NCBI RefSeq assembly: GCF_900110605.1 | Contig: NZ_FOFI01000003.1 | Coordinates: forward strand, 1-64,000 | Direction of reading: 5' to 3' | Length of the DNA: 64,000 nt | From: Epilithonimonas lactis | Lineage (GTDB): Bacteria > Bacteroidota > Bacteroidia > Flavobacteriales > Weeksellaceae | Shown here: positions 17,733 to 26,265 of the stretch, piece after piece | Position numbering within the stretch: position 1 is the stretch's first letter | How the letters are laid out: each line of letters starts with the position of its first letter | Position numbers and translations under genes: made by a program | Notes under the pieces: generated by a model | Databases searched by the model: none | Seen by the model: the letters and a program-made list of their open reading frames with translations, nothing else | What the model was told of the DNA's origin: nothing

Positions 17733-18371
17733 TTAAAGACATTTTCCACCCTCTCTCCTATCTTTATTCTTCATCAAAAGTTCAAAAGTTTTCTGCAAAT
17801 CAGCAATTGAGCAATTTTTCATTTCCTTATTCGGAACATTTTCGGATTTTGGATTGTTTGGAGAATTTGACCTTAGAATATATTTTTTCTCAAGACATTG
17901 AATCGCCTTATTATCGACAAGATAAAAACGTTGTTCCGTCACATCGTCTTTCGTTTCTGGTTTATCTGCAGTTCCACCATCAAAACTCCAAGCCGTGTCG
18001 TCTTTGAAAATGAAGTAAGGTTTTCCTTCATCAATAAAATAGCTCTCAGTCGATGAAAAATGACTGTCAGCCTGGAAATGCTTTACTACTTTCAGAGTTC
18101 CATTCTCAGAGTAGTAGGCCACATTTCCCGAGATCTCATTGCATTCATATTTGAAGCCGACAGAATCCAACTTCTTTGCAACCAATTCCGCATTGACCAA
18201 ATTATATTCCTGCTTTATTCCACTAATGGACTTTAGATCTTTTTCAAGATCAAGCGAATGTGATTTTACTTTTGTAGTAACGGCGCTGGAGGTATTAGCT
18301 AAATCCTTATCCTTTTCATCTTTGCAGGAAAAAATGGTGAGAAGCGCGAGAATGATAGTTATATTTTTCAT
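17733..18371 (-). CDS. Lipoprotein of unknown function
   Basis: Lipoprotein of 212 residues with signal MKNITIILALLTIFSC (lipid Cys at 16). A Ser/Thr/Lys-rich linker follows, then a mostly beta-sheet region (about 75-175) with Tyr/Phe repeats. No family recognised. It is probably exported and anchored to a membrane facing the periplasm or surface. Confidence 0.7.
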   Translation of the reverse strand: MKNITIILALLTIFSCKDEKDKDLANTSSAVTTKVKSHSLDLEKDLKSISGIKQEYNLVNAELVAKKLDSVGFKYECNEISGNVAYYSENGTLKVVKHFQADSHFSSTESYFIDEGKPYFIFKDDTAWSFDGGTADKPETKDDVTEQRFYLVDNKAIQCLEKKYILRSNSPNNPKSENVPNKEMKNCSIADLQKTFELLMKNKDRREGGKCL

Positions 18372-18683
18372 CGATCCATATTTTGAGGTTGTGAAGTGTA
18401 CTTACAAATAATGTGCAAGAAATTTACTTTATTGATATAAGACACAATCTTTAAAGAAAATTAAAATATTAACAATGATTAAATCCAATAATTAACAATA
18501 TTTAAAATTATATCATTTTTAAATATTTAAATAATTAATAAAAATATTAAAATAAAAATTTAAATTAATTTACAATAGTATATTATTATTAAATATTAAT
18601 CAATAATAAATAATTATTGGCATGATTATAACATAGCATAATAAATATAAAATAATTAAATTTTATACTTCAAACAAATTTTT
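18372..18683. other. Extremely A+T-rich divergent intergenic region
   Basis: 312 bp, of which 18430-18680 is nearly all A and T with many ATTAAT/TAAATA runs. It separates the lipoprotein gene from the ice-binding gene and must hold the promoter of the latter, but no TAnnTTTG box stands out. It may be intrinsically curved or bound by nucleoid proteins (inference). Confidence 0.5.
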
Positions 18684-20288
18684 ATGCAAAAATTTTTACG
18701 CATGGTAGTTATGTCTGCCTCGATTCTCTTCACTTCCCAAATCACGGCCCAAGCGCCTGAACTGGGAGCAACATCAGACTTTGCCATTTTCTCCTCCAAT
18801 GGAGCAATTAGCAATACTGGACTTTCGCACATCACTGGGAATGTGGGTACGAATAACGGTTCCAGCACCAATTTCGGAAATGTAGATGGCGTCATGAATG
18901 ATGCTAATGGCGCAACTGCAAGTGCCGCAGCCTCATTGACCATCGCTTACGACCTGCTTAACGCTGCGATACCCAATTTTTTCCCTGCGCCGCTTTTGGG
19001 GAATGGTCAAACACTTCTTGCGGGAACCTACTCTATTGGACAAGGTGCTTCGCTAAACAACACATTAACACTTGATGCGCAAGGAGACCCAAACGCCGTG
19101 TTTATTTTCAAGATCCAAGGTGCATTCTCATCTGCTTCAGGAGCCGATGTGGTCCTTACAAATGGTGCTGTTGCCTGTAATGTCTTTTGGAAGATAGAAG
19201 GTCTTGTAGATCTTGCAACCAACACAACCATGAAAGGCACCATCATCGCAAACAATGCCGCAATCGTTTTGAACAGCGGTGTATCTCTGGAAGGCCGTGC
19301 ACTATCGACAACTGGCGCAGTAACTGTCTCTGGTGTGACCGTGACAAAACCGATCGGATGCGGATCTCCAGAGTTGACCGGACCAGCAGCACCAGCATTG
19401 CAGTCTGTGGCTTGTTTTACCATTTTTACAGGTAGTGGAACAGTAACGAACACAGGCGTTTCTACTGTTGTAGGCGACATTGGCTCCAACGTAGGACTTA
19501 CGACAGGTTTCCAACCATTGAATGTGACAGGAACAATCCACACGAATCCAGATCAGGCGACATCCATTTGCGCATTAGACCTTAATACGGTTTATACTTA
19601 TCTTAATACGTTACCTACAGATATCGAGTTGCTTTACCCTGCAGCATTCGGACAAGACCTTGTACTTACACCACACACTTATCTACTGAACGCAGCAACA
19701 GTGCTCAACGGAAAAGTGATCCTAAATGCACAAGGAAATTCAGATGCGGTATTTGTGATCAAAATTGTAGGCGCATTATCAACAAGTACTTACGCATCTG
19801 TTGAATTGATCAACGGAGCGCTTGCAAAAAATGTTTTCTGGAAAGTAGATGGCGCGATCAACCTCAACGATTATGCTGATTTCAAAGGAACTGTGATCGG
19901 GAACAATGGCGCGATCAATCTGAACACAGGAACGAAGATAGAAGGCCGTGTTCTAAGTACAACCGGAGCTGTATCTACCGCTAGCATCAATGCTATAATG
20001 ACCGAAGGATGTGACACGACAACATTGGGCACAGCTTCTTCCACCACAAGCAAAAAAGCAAGTTTCTACCCAAATCCATTCTCATCGGTCCTGAATATCA
20101 ATACCAATGACATGGAAACAGGATCTGCTTTGACAATCTATAATGCAGCTGGATCGATCGTTTTGCAAAAAGAACTTTCTGGCAAAACCAATTCATTACA
20201 AACAAAACTGCCTGCAGGGACCTATTTCTACCAACTAAAAGGTAAGAATGGAGCTCAGCAGACTGGAAAACTTATTGCTAAACCATAG
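18684..20288 (+). CDS. Secreted ice-binding protein with two DUF3494 domains and a T9SS tail
   Basis: Protein of 534 residues. The signal peptide (1-23) ends in ITAQA. Two tandem DUF3494 ice-binding domains follow (about 27-220 and 241-436). Both have the pattern F-I-F/G...TNTG...GDIG/GNVG, then the VFIFKIQGA / VFVIKIVGA and NVFWKIEG / NVFWKVDG blocks, then GTIIANN / GTVIGNN. The tail (about 455-534) starts KASFYPNPF and ends with a KLIAKP strand, a type A T9SS sorting domain. The product is therefore secreted, and bound or released at the cell surface. Such proteins stop ice recrystallisation in cold habitats. A mid-linker Cys pair may stabilise the join. The domain repeat probably arose by duplication. 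Confidence 0.9.
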   Translation: MQKFLRMVVMSASILFTSQITAQAPELGATSDFAIFSSNGAISNTGLSHITGNVGTNNGSSTNFGNVDGVMNDANGATASAAASLTIAYDLLNAAIPNFFPAPLLGNGQTLLAGTYSIGQGASLNNTLTLDAQGDPNAVFIFKIQGAFSSASGADVVLTNGAVACNVFWKIEGLVDLATNTTMKGTIIANNAAIVLNSGVSLEGRALSTTGAVTVSGVTVTKPIGCGSPELTGPAAPALQSVACFTIFTGSGTVTNTGVSTVVGDIGSNVGLTTGFQPLNVTGTIHTNPDQATSICALDLNTVYTYLNTLPTDIELLYPAAFGQDLVLTPHTYLLNAATVLNGKVILNAQGNSDAVFVIKIVGALSTSTYASVELINGALAKNVFWKVDGAINLNDYADFKGTVIGNNGAINLNTGTKIEGRVLSTTGAVSTASINAIMTEGCDTTTLGTASSTTSKKASFYPNPFSSVLNINTNDMETGSALTIYNAAGSIVLQKELSGKTNSLQTKLPAGTYFYQLKGKNGAQQTGKLIAKP

Positions 20289-20309
20289 AAGACAAGAGTT
20301 GAGCAAAGT

Positions 20310-20405
20310 ATGTTAATACAATTATCAATAGTCGACCTTGCATTATTTGTTTCCGCTCTTATTCTGATCTTATATTACGGAAAGAGAATCAACAAAACTA
20401 AGTAA
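20310..20405 (+). CDS. 31-residue membrane microprotein
   Basis: ATG at 20310 opens a frame of 31 codons: a short polar start, one hydrophobic helix (VDLALFVSALILILYYG) and a basic tail (KRINKTK). This is the usual pattern of a single-pass small protein with cytosolic C-terminus. It begins 22 nt after the ice-binding gene stop and is followed by a terminator, so it may share the transcript. Function unknown; it could be a chance ORF, but the helix-plus-basic-tail layout is persuasive. Confidence 0.45.
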   Translation: MLIQLSIVDLALFVSALILILYYGKRINKTK

Positions 20406-20440
20406 ATTGTAAAATCATTTTTATACATTTTCTGACAATT

Positions 20441-20472
20441 AAATCACGGACTTGAAATGCCGTGATTTTTTT
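20441..20472 (+). terminator. Terminator after the ice-binding gene region
   Basis: Hairpin AAATCACGG / CCGTGATTT and T run. Confidence 0.85.
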
Positions 20473-20502
20473 GTTGTAATAGGTTTAAATAAAGTCTTAA
20501 AC

Positions 20503-20533
20503 AAAAAAATGCCTGCACCTCTGCAGACATTTT
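20503..20533 (-). terminator. Terminator of the SDR gene
   Basis: On the minus strand ATGTCTGCA GAGG TGCAGGCAT followed by T run, about 40 nt past the stop. Confidence 0.8.
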
Positions 20534-20571
20534 CACTAACTAAAACTAAACTTAAAACTTAATATTATTCC

Positions 20572-21363
20572 TTAAGGATTCCCGTACATATTAGATTCAC
20601 CACCGTCGATTGCAATGACCTGACCGGAAACATAACCATTCTCATCACTCAAAAGGTAGGCAACTAGATTTCCAACATCTTTTGGGTCACCCAGTTTTCT
20701 TGTAGGATTTCTGGATGCATATTCTGCTTCTGCAGCTTTTGGGTCTTGCGGATTGACCTGATTGAAGGCTTCTGCCACCATTGGTGTTAAAATCGCGCCT
20801 GGCGCAATGGCATTGGTCAGGATGTTATATTTTCCGTATTCCAAAGCGGCATTTTTCGTCATCCCAGCTACAGCATGTTTCGTTGCGACGTAAGCCGTCT
20901 GGTTGGAAACACCACGGATTCCACCAACTGAAGCAACGTTCACGATTCTTCCGCCGCCATTTTTCTGAAGTTCCGGGATGATGTATTTCATACCGTAATA
21001 AACTCCGAGAAGATTGATATCAATGACCTTCTTAAAGACTTCGATATCGTACTCTACTAAAGGAGCTTGCTTTCCTTCTATTCCTGCATTGTTGTAAAGG
21101 CCATCCACTTTTCCAAATGTCTTCACTGTTTCATCCACATAATTTTTCACCTGATCTTCAACGGAAACATCCGCTTTGACTGTTAAAAATTTACTTTCAG
21201 GATATTTGGATTCCAATTCTGATTTTGCTTTTTCCAGCGCTTCAGAGTTGTAATCTACCAATGTGAGATCTGCGCCTTTTGAAGCAAGTGACTCCGCTGC
21301 CGCAAGACCTAAACCCATTGCTGCACCTGTTACTATGATTATTTTTCCTTTAAAATTTGACAT
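20572..21363 (-). CDS. Short-chain dehydrogenase/reductase
   Basis: Classical SDR of 263 residues: NAD(P)-binding TGAAMGLG (12-19), the structural NNAG near 91-94, catalytic Ser in NVASVGG, and the YVATK catalytic pair (Y and K) near 157-161. It is likely NAD-linked because an Asp (LVDYN) follows the second strand. Substrate unknown; 7-alpha-hydroxysteroid- or 3-oxoacyl-type reductases look alike. It lies alone, divergent from the downstream GH13 gene. Confidence 0.9.
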   Translation of the reverse strand: MSNFKGKIIIVTGAAMGLGLAAAESLASKGADLTLVDYNSEALEKAKSELESKYPESKFLTVKADVSVEDQVKNYVDETVKTFGKVDGLYNNAGIEGKQAPLVEYDIEVFKKVIDINLLGVYYGMKYIIPELQKNGGGRIVNVASVGGIRGVSNQTAYVATKHAVAGMTKNAALEYGKYNILTNAIAPGAILTPMVAEAFNQVNPQDPKAAEAEYASRNPTRKLGDPKDVGNLVAYLLSDENGYVSGQVIAIDGGESNMYGNP

Positions 21364-21609
21364 GATATTGTATATTATTTCATTGCTTCATTATGCAACA
21401 ATAATACCTTTTAAATTTAAATAATATTAAAATTTTCATAAAATTGACAGCTTACAAACTAATTCCAAAATCACTATGACATGATGCAAATCTACAGACG
21501 CAGGAATTTATAAAACATTAACAAGCCCAGATTTTCCAGCCTTTCTTATTTTTATTACATTTACAAAATAGACAAAATAAAAATTCACAACCTCAAGAGA
21601 AACTATAAG

Positions 21610-22965
21610 ATGAAAAAGCTGATTCTTATTCCGGCCATCGCCGCTTTATTAGTATCCTGTAAAACCCTGAAACCAACCGAAAAAACAGCTATGGAACAAC
21701 CGCAAGATTGGAAACGAACCACGAATATCTATGAAGTCAATGTAAGACAATATACTCAGGAAGGCACTTTTGCTGCTTTCGAAAAAGAACTGCCGAGACT
21801 GAAGAAGATGGGTGTAGAAACACTTTGGTTCATGCCGATCACGCCAATTGCACAGCTCAACAAGAAAGGAACTTTGGGAAGCCAATACGCGGCATACGAT
21901 TACACGACCATCAATCCGGAATTCGGGACCTTGGACAACTTCAAACATCTGGTAGATGAGGCGCACAAAATGGGCTTCAAGGTCATCATCGATTGGGTAG
22001 CAAATCATACTGGTTGGGACCACGTCTGGACAAAATCTCACCCAGAATGGTACCTGAAAGATGCAGACGGCAGTTTCCACAAAGCCAGCGGAATGGATGA
22101 TATCATCGAGCTGGATTACTCAAATAAAGAAATGCGTCTCGCCATGATCGACGCGATGAAATATTGGGTCAAAGAGACCAACATCGATGGTTTCCGTTGT
22201 GACCTTGCAAGCTGGGTAGAGGTTGACTTCTGGCAACAGGCAAGACCGGAAGTGGAAAAACTAAAACCCATGTTCTTCCTGGGCGAATTTGACGAGTTGG
22301 AAGCACCGGAATACGGTAAGGTCTTCGATGCGAGCTACAGCTGGAAGTGGATGCATTTGTCGAAAGATTTCTACCAAAAACATTTGCCTCTTTCTGACCT
22401 GAAAAATCTTTTGGAACAATATTCAAAGATCGGAGACAACTCCATGAGAGCGTGGTTTACCAGCAATCATGACGAGAACTCATGGAACGGAACAGAATAT
22501 GAAAAATATGGCGATCTCGCTCCTGCATTAGCTGTTTTCTCTGCCACTTGGAATGGCGTTCCATTACTCTACAACGGCCAGGAATTACCTATGAAATCCA
22601 AACGTCTGGAGTTCTTTGAGAAAGACCCGATTCCTTGGAATGGCAAGTACGAGCTCGAAGATTTCTACAAAACACTTTTCGCTTTGAAGTCCGAAAATCC
22701 AGCCTTACGAGGTGGCGACCCTGCGGTAACGACTTTCTGGGTAAACACCACTTCCAACGACAAGATCCTGGCTTACCTTAGAAAAAATGGAGAAAGAGAA
22801 GTTTTGGTCCTGATCAATACCACCAAAGATCCTGTCAATTTCAAATTGGAAGATGACAACTCGGTAGGAAGCTTCAAAAATGTGTTCTCAAAATCCAAAA
22901 CTGAATTCACCAAAGGTTCTGATGTGAGTCTGCCTGCCTTCGGTTACTTGGTTTACGAGAAATAG
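21610..22965 (+). CDS. Alpha-amylase family (GH13) lipoprotein
   Basis: Lipoprotein of 451 residues with lipobox LVSC (lipid Cys at 17). The GH13 catalytic barrel shows all usual signatures: DWVANH near 128-133, DGFRCDLA with nucleophile D198, LGEFDE with acid/base E226, and SNHDEN with D288. A short C-terminal beta domain ends the protein. It probably cuts alpha-glucan oligosaccharides in the periplasm. At this length it lacks extra starch-binding domains. No SusC/D-like partners are beside it, so it may work on imported maltooligosaccharides. Confidence 0.93.
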   Translation: MKKLILIPAIAALLVSCKTLKPTEKTAMEQPQDWKRTTNIYEVNVRQYTQEGTFAAFEKELPRLKKMGVETLWFMPITPIAQLNKKGTLGSQYAAYDYTTINPEFGTLDNFKHLVDEAHKMGFKVIIDWVANHTGWDHVWTKSHPEWYLKDADGSFHKASGMDDIIELDYSNKEMRLAMIDAMKYWVKETNIDGFRCDLASWVEVDFWQQARPEVEKLKPMFFLGEFDELEAPEYGKVFDASYSWKWMHLSKDFYQKHLPLSDLKNLLEQYSKIGDNSMRAWFTSNHDENSWNGTEYEKYGDLAPALAVFSATWNGVPLLYNGQELPMKSKRLEFFEKDPIPWNGKYELEDFYKTLFALKSENPALRGGDPAVTTFWVNTTSNDKILAYLRKNGEREVLVLINTTKDPVNFKLEDDNSVGSFKNVFSKSKTEFTKGSDVSLPAFGYLVYEK

Positions 22966-23040
22966 TCTTTTTTAGACTTTACGATACTAAATTTAAGAGG
23001 TGATAGAGTTTTGTTTAACTCGATTCATCCAATTCATAGA

Positions 23041-23071
23041 AACCTTTCAGCTCAAATTGAAAGGTTTTTTT
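23041..23071 (+). terminator. Terminator after the GH13 gene
   Basis: Hairpin AACCTTTCA / TGAAAGGTT with seven T residues. Confidence 0.8.
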
Positions 23072-23083
23072 AAATCAAAACAT

Positions 23084-23842
23084 ATGAAAAAACTAGGAAT
23101 TATCGGCTACGGCTGGTTAGGAAATCATATCGCAGAAAGATTGTCAGACCAATACGAGATCTTTGCAACCACGACCACACCGTCAAAGGCAGAAGAAATC
23201 AACGCCAAAGGTCATCACGCCATATTGGTCAGTTTTCCCAATGAGTTAGATCCGGAAATGAAACCGTGGGAAGTTGCAGCAGAATTGGACGCCATCATTA
23301 TCAGCGTACCGTTTTCGGGAATCAGAGGTGCTCAAATTCCGATGGATGACAAAAGGCAAAATCTCCTCAACTTTCTCGGCGATTACAAAGGTCAATTATT
23401 TTTAATGAGCTCCACGGGCGTTTATCCTCAAACCGAAAAAGAATTTGCCGAGGACGACCAACCTGCTAAAACTGTCGAAAGCGAAAGTTTTATCTTGCAA
23501 CAATTCCCCCAAACCAACATCCTGAGATTGGCCGGGTTGATGGGAGGAGAAAGGCTTCTTAAGAATTATAATATTTCTGACCTTCATCTTTTGGTCAACC
23601 ACATCCATTACGCCGACATCTGTTCCGCTGTGGAAAAAATGCTGGATAACCAATCACGCTCCAAAGTCTACAACATCGTCGCTCCTGTCCACCCCAACAA
23701 AGAGGAAGTCATCAATGCGCAGAAGAATCTACCCTACACAGGCGAACGAACCGCTGTCGGCAGAACCATCTCTCCCGAGAAGATGATTGCCGAATTGAAC
23801 TTTGAATTCCAGTATCCAGATCCGCGGTATTTTCATTTGTAA
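23084..23842 (+). CDS. NAD(P)-binding epimerase/dehydratase-like protein
   Basis: Protein of 252 residues from ATG 23084 (an upstream ATG at 23000 would run through the terminator and is rejected). It has an N-terminal Rossmann loop GYGWLGNHIAERL near 7-19, then a MSSTGVYP stretch near 108-115 typical of the YeeZ-type extended SDR proteins, and NHIHYADIC near 177. The usual YxxxK pair is not evident, so it may be a non-catalytic or altered reductase. Substrate unknown. Confidence 0.8.
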   Translation: MKKLGIIGYGWLGNHIAERLSDQYEIFATTTTPSKAEEINAKGHHAILVSFPNELDPEMKPWEVAAELDAIIISVPFSGIRGAQIPMDDKRQNLLNFLGDYKGQLFLMSSTGVYPQTEKEFAEDDQPAKTVESESFILQQFPQTNILRLAGLMGGERLLKNYNISDLHLLVNHIHYADICSAVEKMLDNQSRSKVYNIVAPVHPNKEEVINAQKNLPYTGERTAVGRTISPEKMIAELNFEFQYPDPRYFHL

Positions 23843-23906
23843 ATTTTTTCAGGCACTTTCCAACCTTTGTACTTTAAAATGCATCTTAATAAATAAATGC
23901 ACTATT

Positions 23907-24515
23907 ATGAAAGTTACCATCCCAAAACCGTGTCACGAAAACTGGGCAGCCATGACACCCGAAGAAAAAGGCAGATTCTGCCAGGTCTGCTCCAAAAGTG
24001 TGAGAGATTTCACCAACGCATCGGACCAGGAAATCATCGATGACCTTTCCCAAAACCCAAACATCTGCGCCAATTTCCGCGTGGACCAGTTGGACAGGAA
24101 CCTCAGCTATTCTTTTCTCAATTCTTTGTTTGCAAAATTTGCAGTGGGTTTTGTTCTCACCTCTGGAGGCCTTGTCGCGGCACAAACGCAGTCGCAGCCT
24201 CATCATCCTGTGAAAGCAAATGCGATAACAAAAGTAACAGGTGAAATAGTGGTAGCAAAAGTTCCTAAAAAGCCCGTCAAAATTGATAAAAACAGTCCCT
24301 TCATACTTGGCAAGATCGCATCAACCGGCGTTGACCGACCAGATGCCCCAATTTATGTTTTAAATGGAAAAATCATCACCGAAAATACCTTTTACAAGAT
24401 TAACCCCGATACCATCGAGAAAATGAAGGTTTTAAAAGGCAAACACGCCACTTCCAAATATGGCGCAAAAGCAAAAAATGGTGCGGTGATCATTACTTTG
24501 AAAGGGAAAAAATAG
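23907..24515 (+). CDS. Membrane protein with CxxC N-terminal domain and TonB-plug-like C-terminus
   Basis: Protein of 202 residues from ATG 23907. It begins with a conserved cytosolic motif, KPCHENWAAMTPEEKGRFC near 7-25 followed by QVCSKSVRDFT. Three Cys and one His here could hold a metal. A membrane helix follows (about 72-90), then a periplasmic tail whose end (about 148-202) resembles a TonB receptor plug: IYVLNGKII, IEKMKVLKG and GAKAKNGAVIITLKGKK. The combination is seen in Flavobacteria and its job is unknown; plug-like tails may contact TonB or receptors (inference). An earlier ATG at 23802 overlaps the previous gene and lacks the conserved start. Confidence 0.75.
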   Translation: MKVTIPKPCHENWAAMTPEEKGRFCQVCSKSVRDFTNASDQEIIDDLSQNPNICANFRVDQLDRNLSYSFLNSLFAKFAVGFVLTSGGLVAAQTQSQPHHPVKANAITKVTGEIVVAKVPKKPVKIDKNSPFILGKIASTGVDRPDAPIYVLNGKIITENTFYKINPDTIEKMKVLKGKHATSKYGAKAKNGAVIITLKGKK

Positions 24516-24908
24516 GGAGATGCAAAATGAAATAGTATTTAGATTAAAATTTTGACATATTAAAAATACGCCTAAACAAGCCTCTAATGTAGATGAAAAA
24601 CCACTCTGCCAAACTGTAAAAAAACACCCAATAACCAAAGCCAACAAAAACACACTTAGGTCACGGAAAGGTAACAGCGATGTAACAGAAATCATCTTCC
24701 AAAAATGATATATCAAAATGACAAAACCATCCAAACTTCAAAACAACAAAACCAAACTTTGCGTATAGGACGCGTATACCGAGCGTATACCGATAGCTTA
24801 CCAAAAATCAATGTTAAAATGGCACAAATCCATTTAAATTTTATCTTCAAACAATAAAAAAGCAACCTAAAACAGGTTGCTTTTCAATACTATAAAAAGT
24901 AATAATCT
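24516..24908. other. Convergent intergenic region with 11-bp phased repeats
   Basis: 393 bp between two convergent genes. The plus strand is rich in A and C. GCGTATA occurs at 24761, 24772 and 24783, exactly 11 bp apart (units GCGTATAGGAC, GCGTATACCGA, GCGTATACCGA). Two tiny ATG frames (24593-24619, MKNHSAKL; 24718-24768, MTKPSKLQNNKTKLCV) are visible but not convincing as genes. Nothing else was found except the terminator at its right end. Confidence 0.4.
24856..24884. terminator. Bidirectional terminator next to tpx
   Basis: AAAAGCAACCT AAAAC AGGTTGCTTTT, with A run on one side and T run on the other. Confidence 0.85.
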
Positions 24909-25481
24909 TTATAATTTTACTGCCTTCATAGCTGCTTCATAATTGGGCTCGTGAGAGATGTCGCTCACTTGTTCTTCATAAACGATCTTGCCAGACGGAT
25001 CTATCACCACCACAGCTCTACTCAAAAGGCCTTTCATAGGAGAATCCGTCAGTTCTACACCGTAAATCTTTCCAAAATCAGACCGGAAGTCAGACAGCAT
25101 CACCACATTTTTGATGCCTTCTGCCCCACAAAATCTTTTCTGTGCAAAAGGAAGATCTTTGGAGATACAAAGCACCACCGTATTGGGAAGACTTGCCGCA
25201 TCCTCATTGAAATGACGCACCGACGCAGAACAAACGCCCGTGTCTACACTTGGGAAAATATTCAGGATTAGGAATTTCCCTTTGTAGGAATCCAGATTTT
25301 GGTCTTTCATATCCACACCTGTCAAAGTGAATTTTGGCGCCTGCTTATTCACCGCCGGCAATTGGGAATAGGTATGCACGGGATTCCCACCCATCAGAAC
25401 GGTATTGGCGGTCTTAGATTTTTGAGCAATAAGGACTGCTGATACGCAAAACAATGCACCGAAAACTATTTTTGAAAACAT
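24909..25481 (-). CDS. tpx: Thiol peroxidase with signal peptide
   Basis: Peroxiredoxin of the Tpx family. The peroxidatic site is SVDTGVCSASVRHFN; in the 190-residue product from ATG 25481 the peroxidatic Cys is 84 and Arg 89. The resolving Cys is 118 in KRFCGAEG. It reduces lipid and other hydroperoxides using thioredoxin. Unlike most Tpx, it has a clear N-terminal signal peptide (MFSKIVFGALFCVSAVLIAQ), so it is probably periplasmic and needs a periplasmic reductant. A further ATG at 25499 would only lengthen the signal. Confidence 0.93.
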   Translation of the reverse strand: MFSKIVFGALFCVSAVLIAQKSKTANTVLMGGNPVHTYSQLPAVNKQAPKFTLTGVDMKDQNLDSYKGKFLILNIFPSVDTGVCSASVRHFNEDAASLPNTVVLCISKDLPFAQKRFCGAEGIKNVVMLSDFRSDFGKIYGVELTDSPMKGLLSRAVVVIDPSGKIVYEEQVSDISHEPNYEAAMKAVKL

Positions 25482-25501
25482 ATTTTTAATTTTAAACAAA
25501 T

Positions 25502-25606
25502 TTATCTCTTTTTGTCAAAGATTCGGATCAATCCAATTTTAAATTTAAAGTGAGGATCTAAATAACCTAAATCATTTAACAGTCTATTAGTATTTTTTGG
25601 AATCAT
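25502..25606 (-). CDS. Possible 34-residue basic protein upstream of tpx
   Basis: A short frame, MIPKNTNRLLNDLGYLDPHF and onward to FDKKR, ending 2 nt before the alternative tpx start at 25499. The composition is protein-like and lies outside the coding part of the neighbouring genes, but nothing else supports it. It could be a remnant or a chance frame. Confidence 0.25.
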   Translation of the reverse strand: MIPKNTNRLLNDLGYLDPHFKFKIGLIRIFDKKR

Positions 25607-25637
25607 TCTTGAACCTACTCCCAGAAAATCCCATATT

Positions 25638-26027
25638 ATGGAAGCAAGTACAATCAAGACCATCGCAAAATACGGCTTAGGCGCCATGCTGATCTCAGCC
25701 GGAATCGGACACTTGACGTTCGCCAGAAAAGAATTCCAAGCCCAGGTCCCAGAGTGGGTGCCATTGGAAAAGGATGACACCGTTGTCTATTCCGGAATCG
25801 TAGAAATCGCCATGGGAGCCGCCATCATCGCAGCACCGAAAAAATATGAATCACTCGTAGGACAGTTAGCTGCCGGACTGTTCACCGCCGTTTTCCCTGG
25901 AAATTATGCGCAGTACAAAGAAAGAAGAAATGCTTTCGGACTCAACTCGGACAACAAAAGATTCGCAAGATTGTTCATGCAACCAGCACTGATTGCCTGG
26001 GCGTTGAAGTCTACCGATAGCAAATAA
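25638..26027 (+). CDS. DoxX family membrane protein
   Basis: Protein of 129 residues with four hydrophobic helices (about 10-28, 49-67, 72-90, 110-125) and family-like stretches: SAGIGHLTFARKEFQAQVPEW near 20-40, and FTAVFPGNYAQYKE near 82-95. DoxX-type proteins are small inner-membrane proteins linked to redox or sulfur metabolism; the exact role here is unknown. It is transcribed away from tpx, with about 110-160 bp between the two starts. Confidence 0.8.
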   Translation: MEASTIKTIAKYGLGAMLISAGIGHLTFARKEFQAQVPEWVPLEKDDTVVYSGIVEIAMGAAIIAAPKKYESLVGQLAAGLFTAVFPGNYAQYKERRNAFGLNSDNKRFARLFMQPALIAWALKSTDSK

Positions 26028-26040
26028 TTTGACAGCTACA

Positions 26041-26118
26041 GGTCTTCTACTCCGCTCATACAGACATCTTAATCAAATTATAATTGAATGTCATGCTGAG
26101 CGGAGTCGGAGCATCTTC
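26041..26118. repeat. Imperfect inverted repeat, family 2 type (CTGAGCGGAG)
   Basis: Arms CTCCGCTCATACAGACAT and ATGTCATGCTGAGCGGAG around an A+T-rich loop. The TGAGCGGAGTCGGAG core is of the common TGAGCGnAGTCGAAG repeat type; a related partial stretch is at 55960-55985. Confidence 0.65.
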
Positions 26119-26132
26119 TCAAAAAGATCACC

Positions 26133-26158
26133 ACTCAACCTCACAGTTGAGTTTTTTT
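26133..26158 (+). terminator. Terminator between doxX-like gene and the aldehyde dehydrogenase gene
   Basis: Hairpin ACTCAAC / GTTGAGT followed by seven T residues. Confidence 0.7.
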
Positions 26159-26265
26159 GATTCCCGCATAGAATAAATCTATGTTAACAAGATCTAGAAA
26201 TCAATCTTTATCTCTAAATTTATTGTCATCAAAAATCAAATTCAATTAATATCAATCAACAAACT

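Noticed and set aside
24593-24768. Tiny frames MKNHSAKL and MTKPSKLQNNKTKLCV
   Set aside because: Too short, no shared leader motif as strong as at 8100-8530, and no other support.
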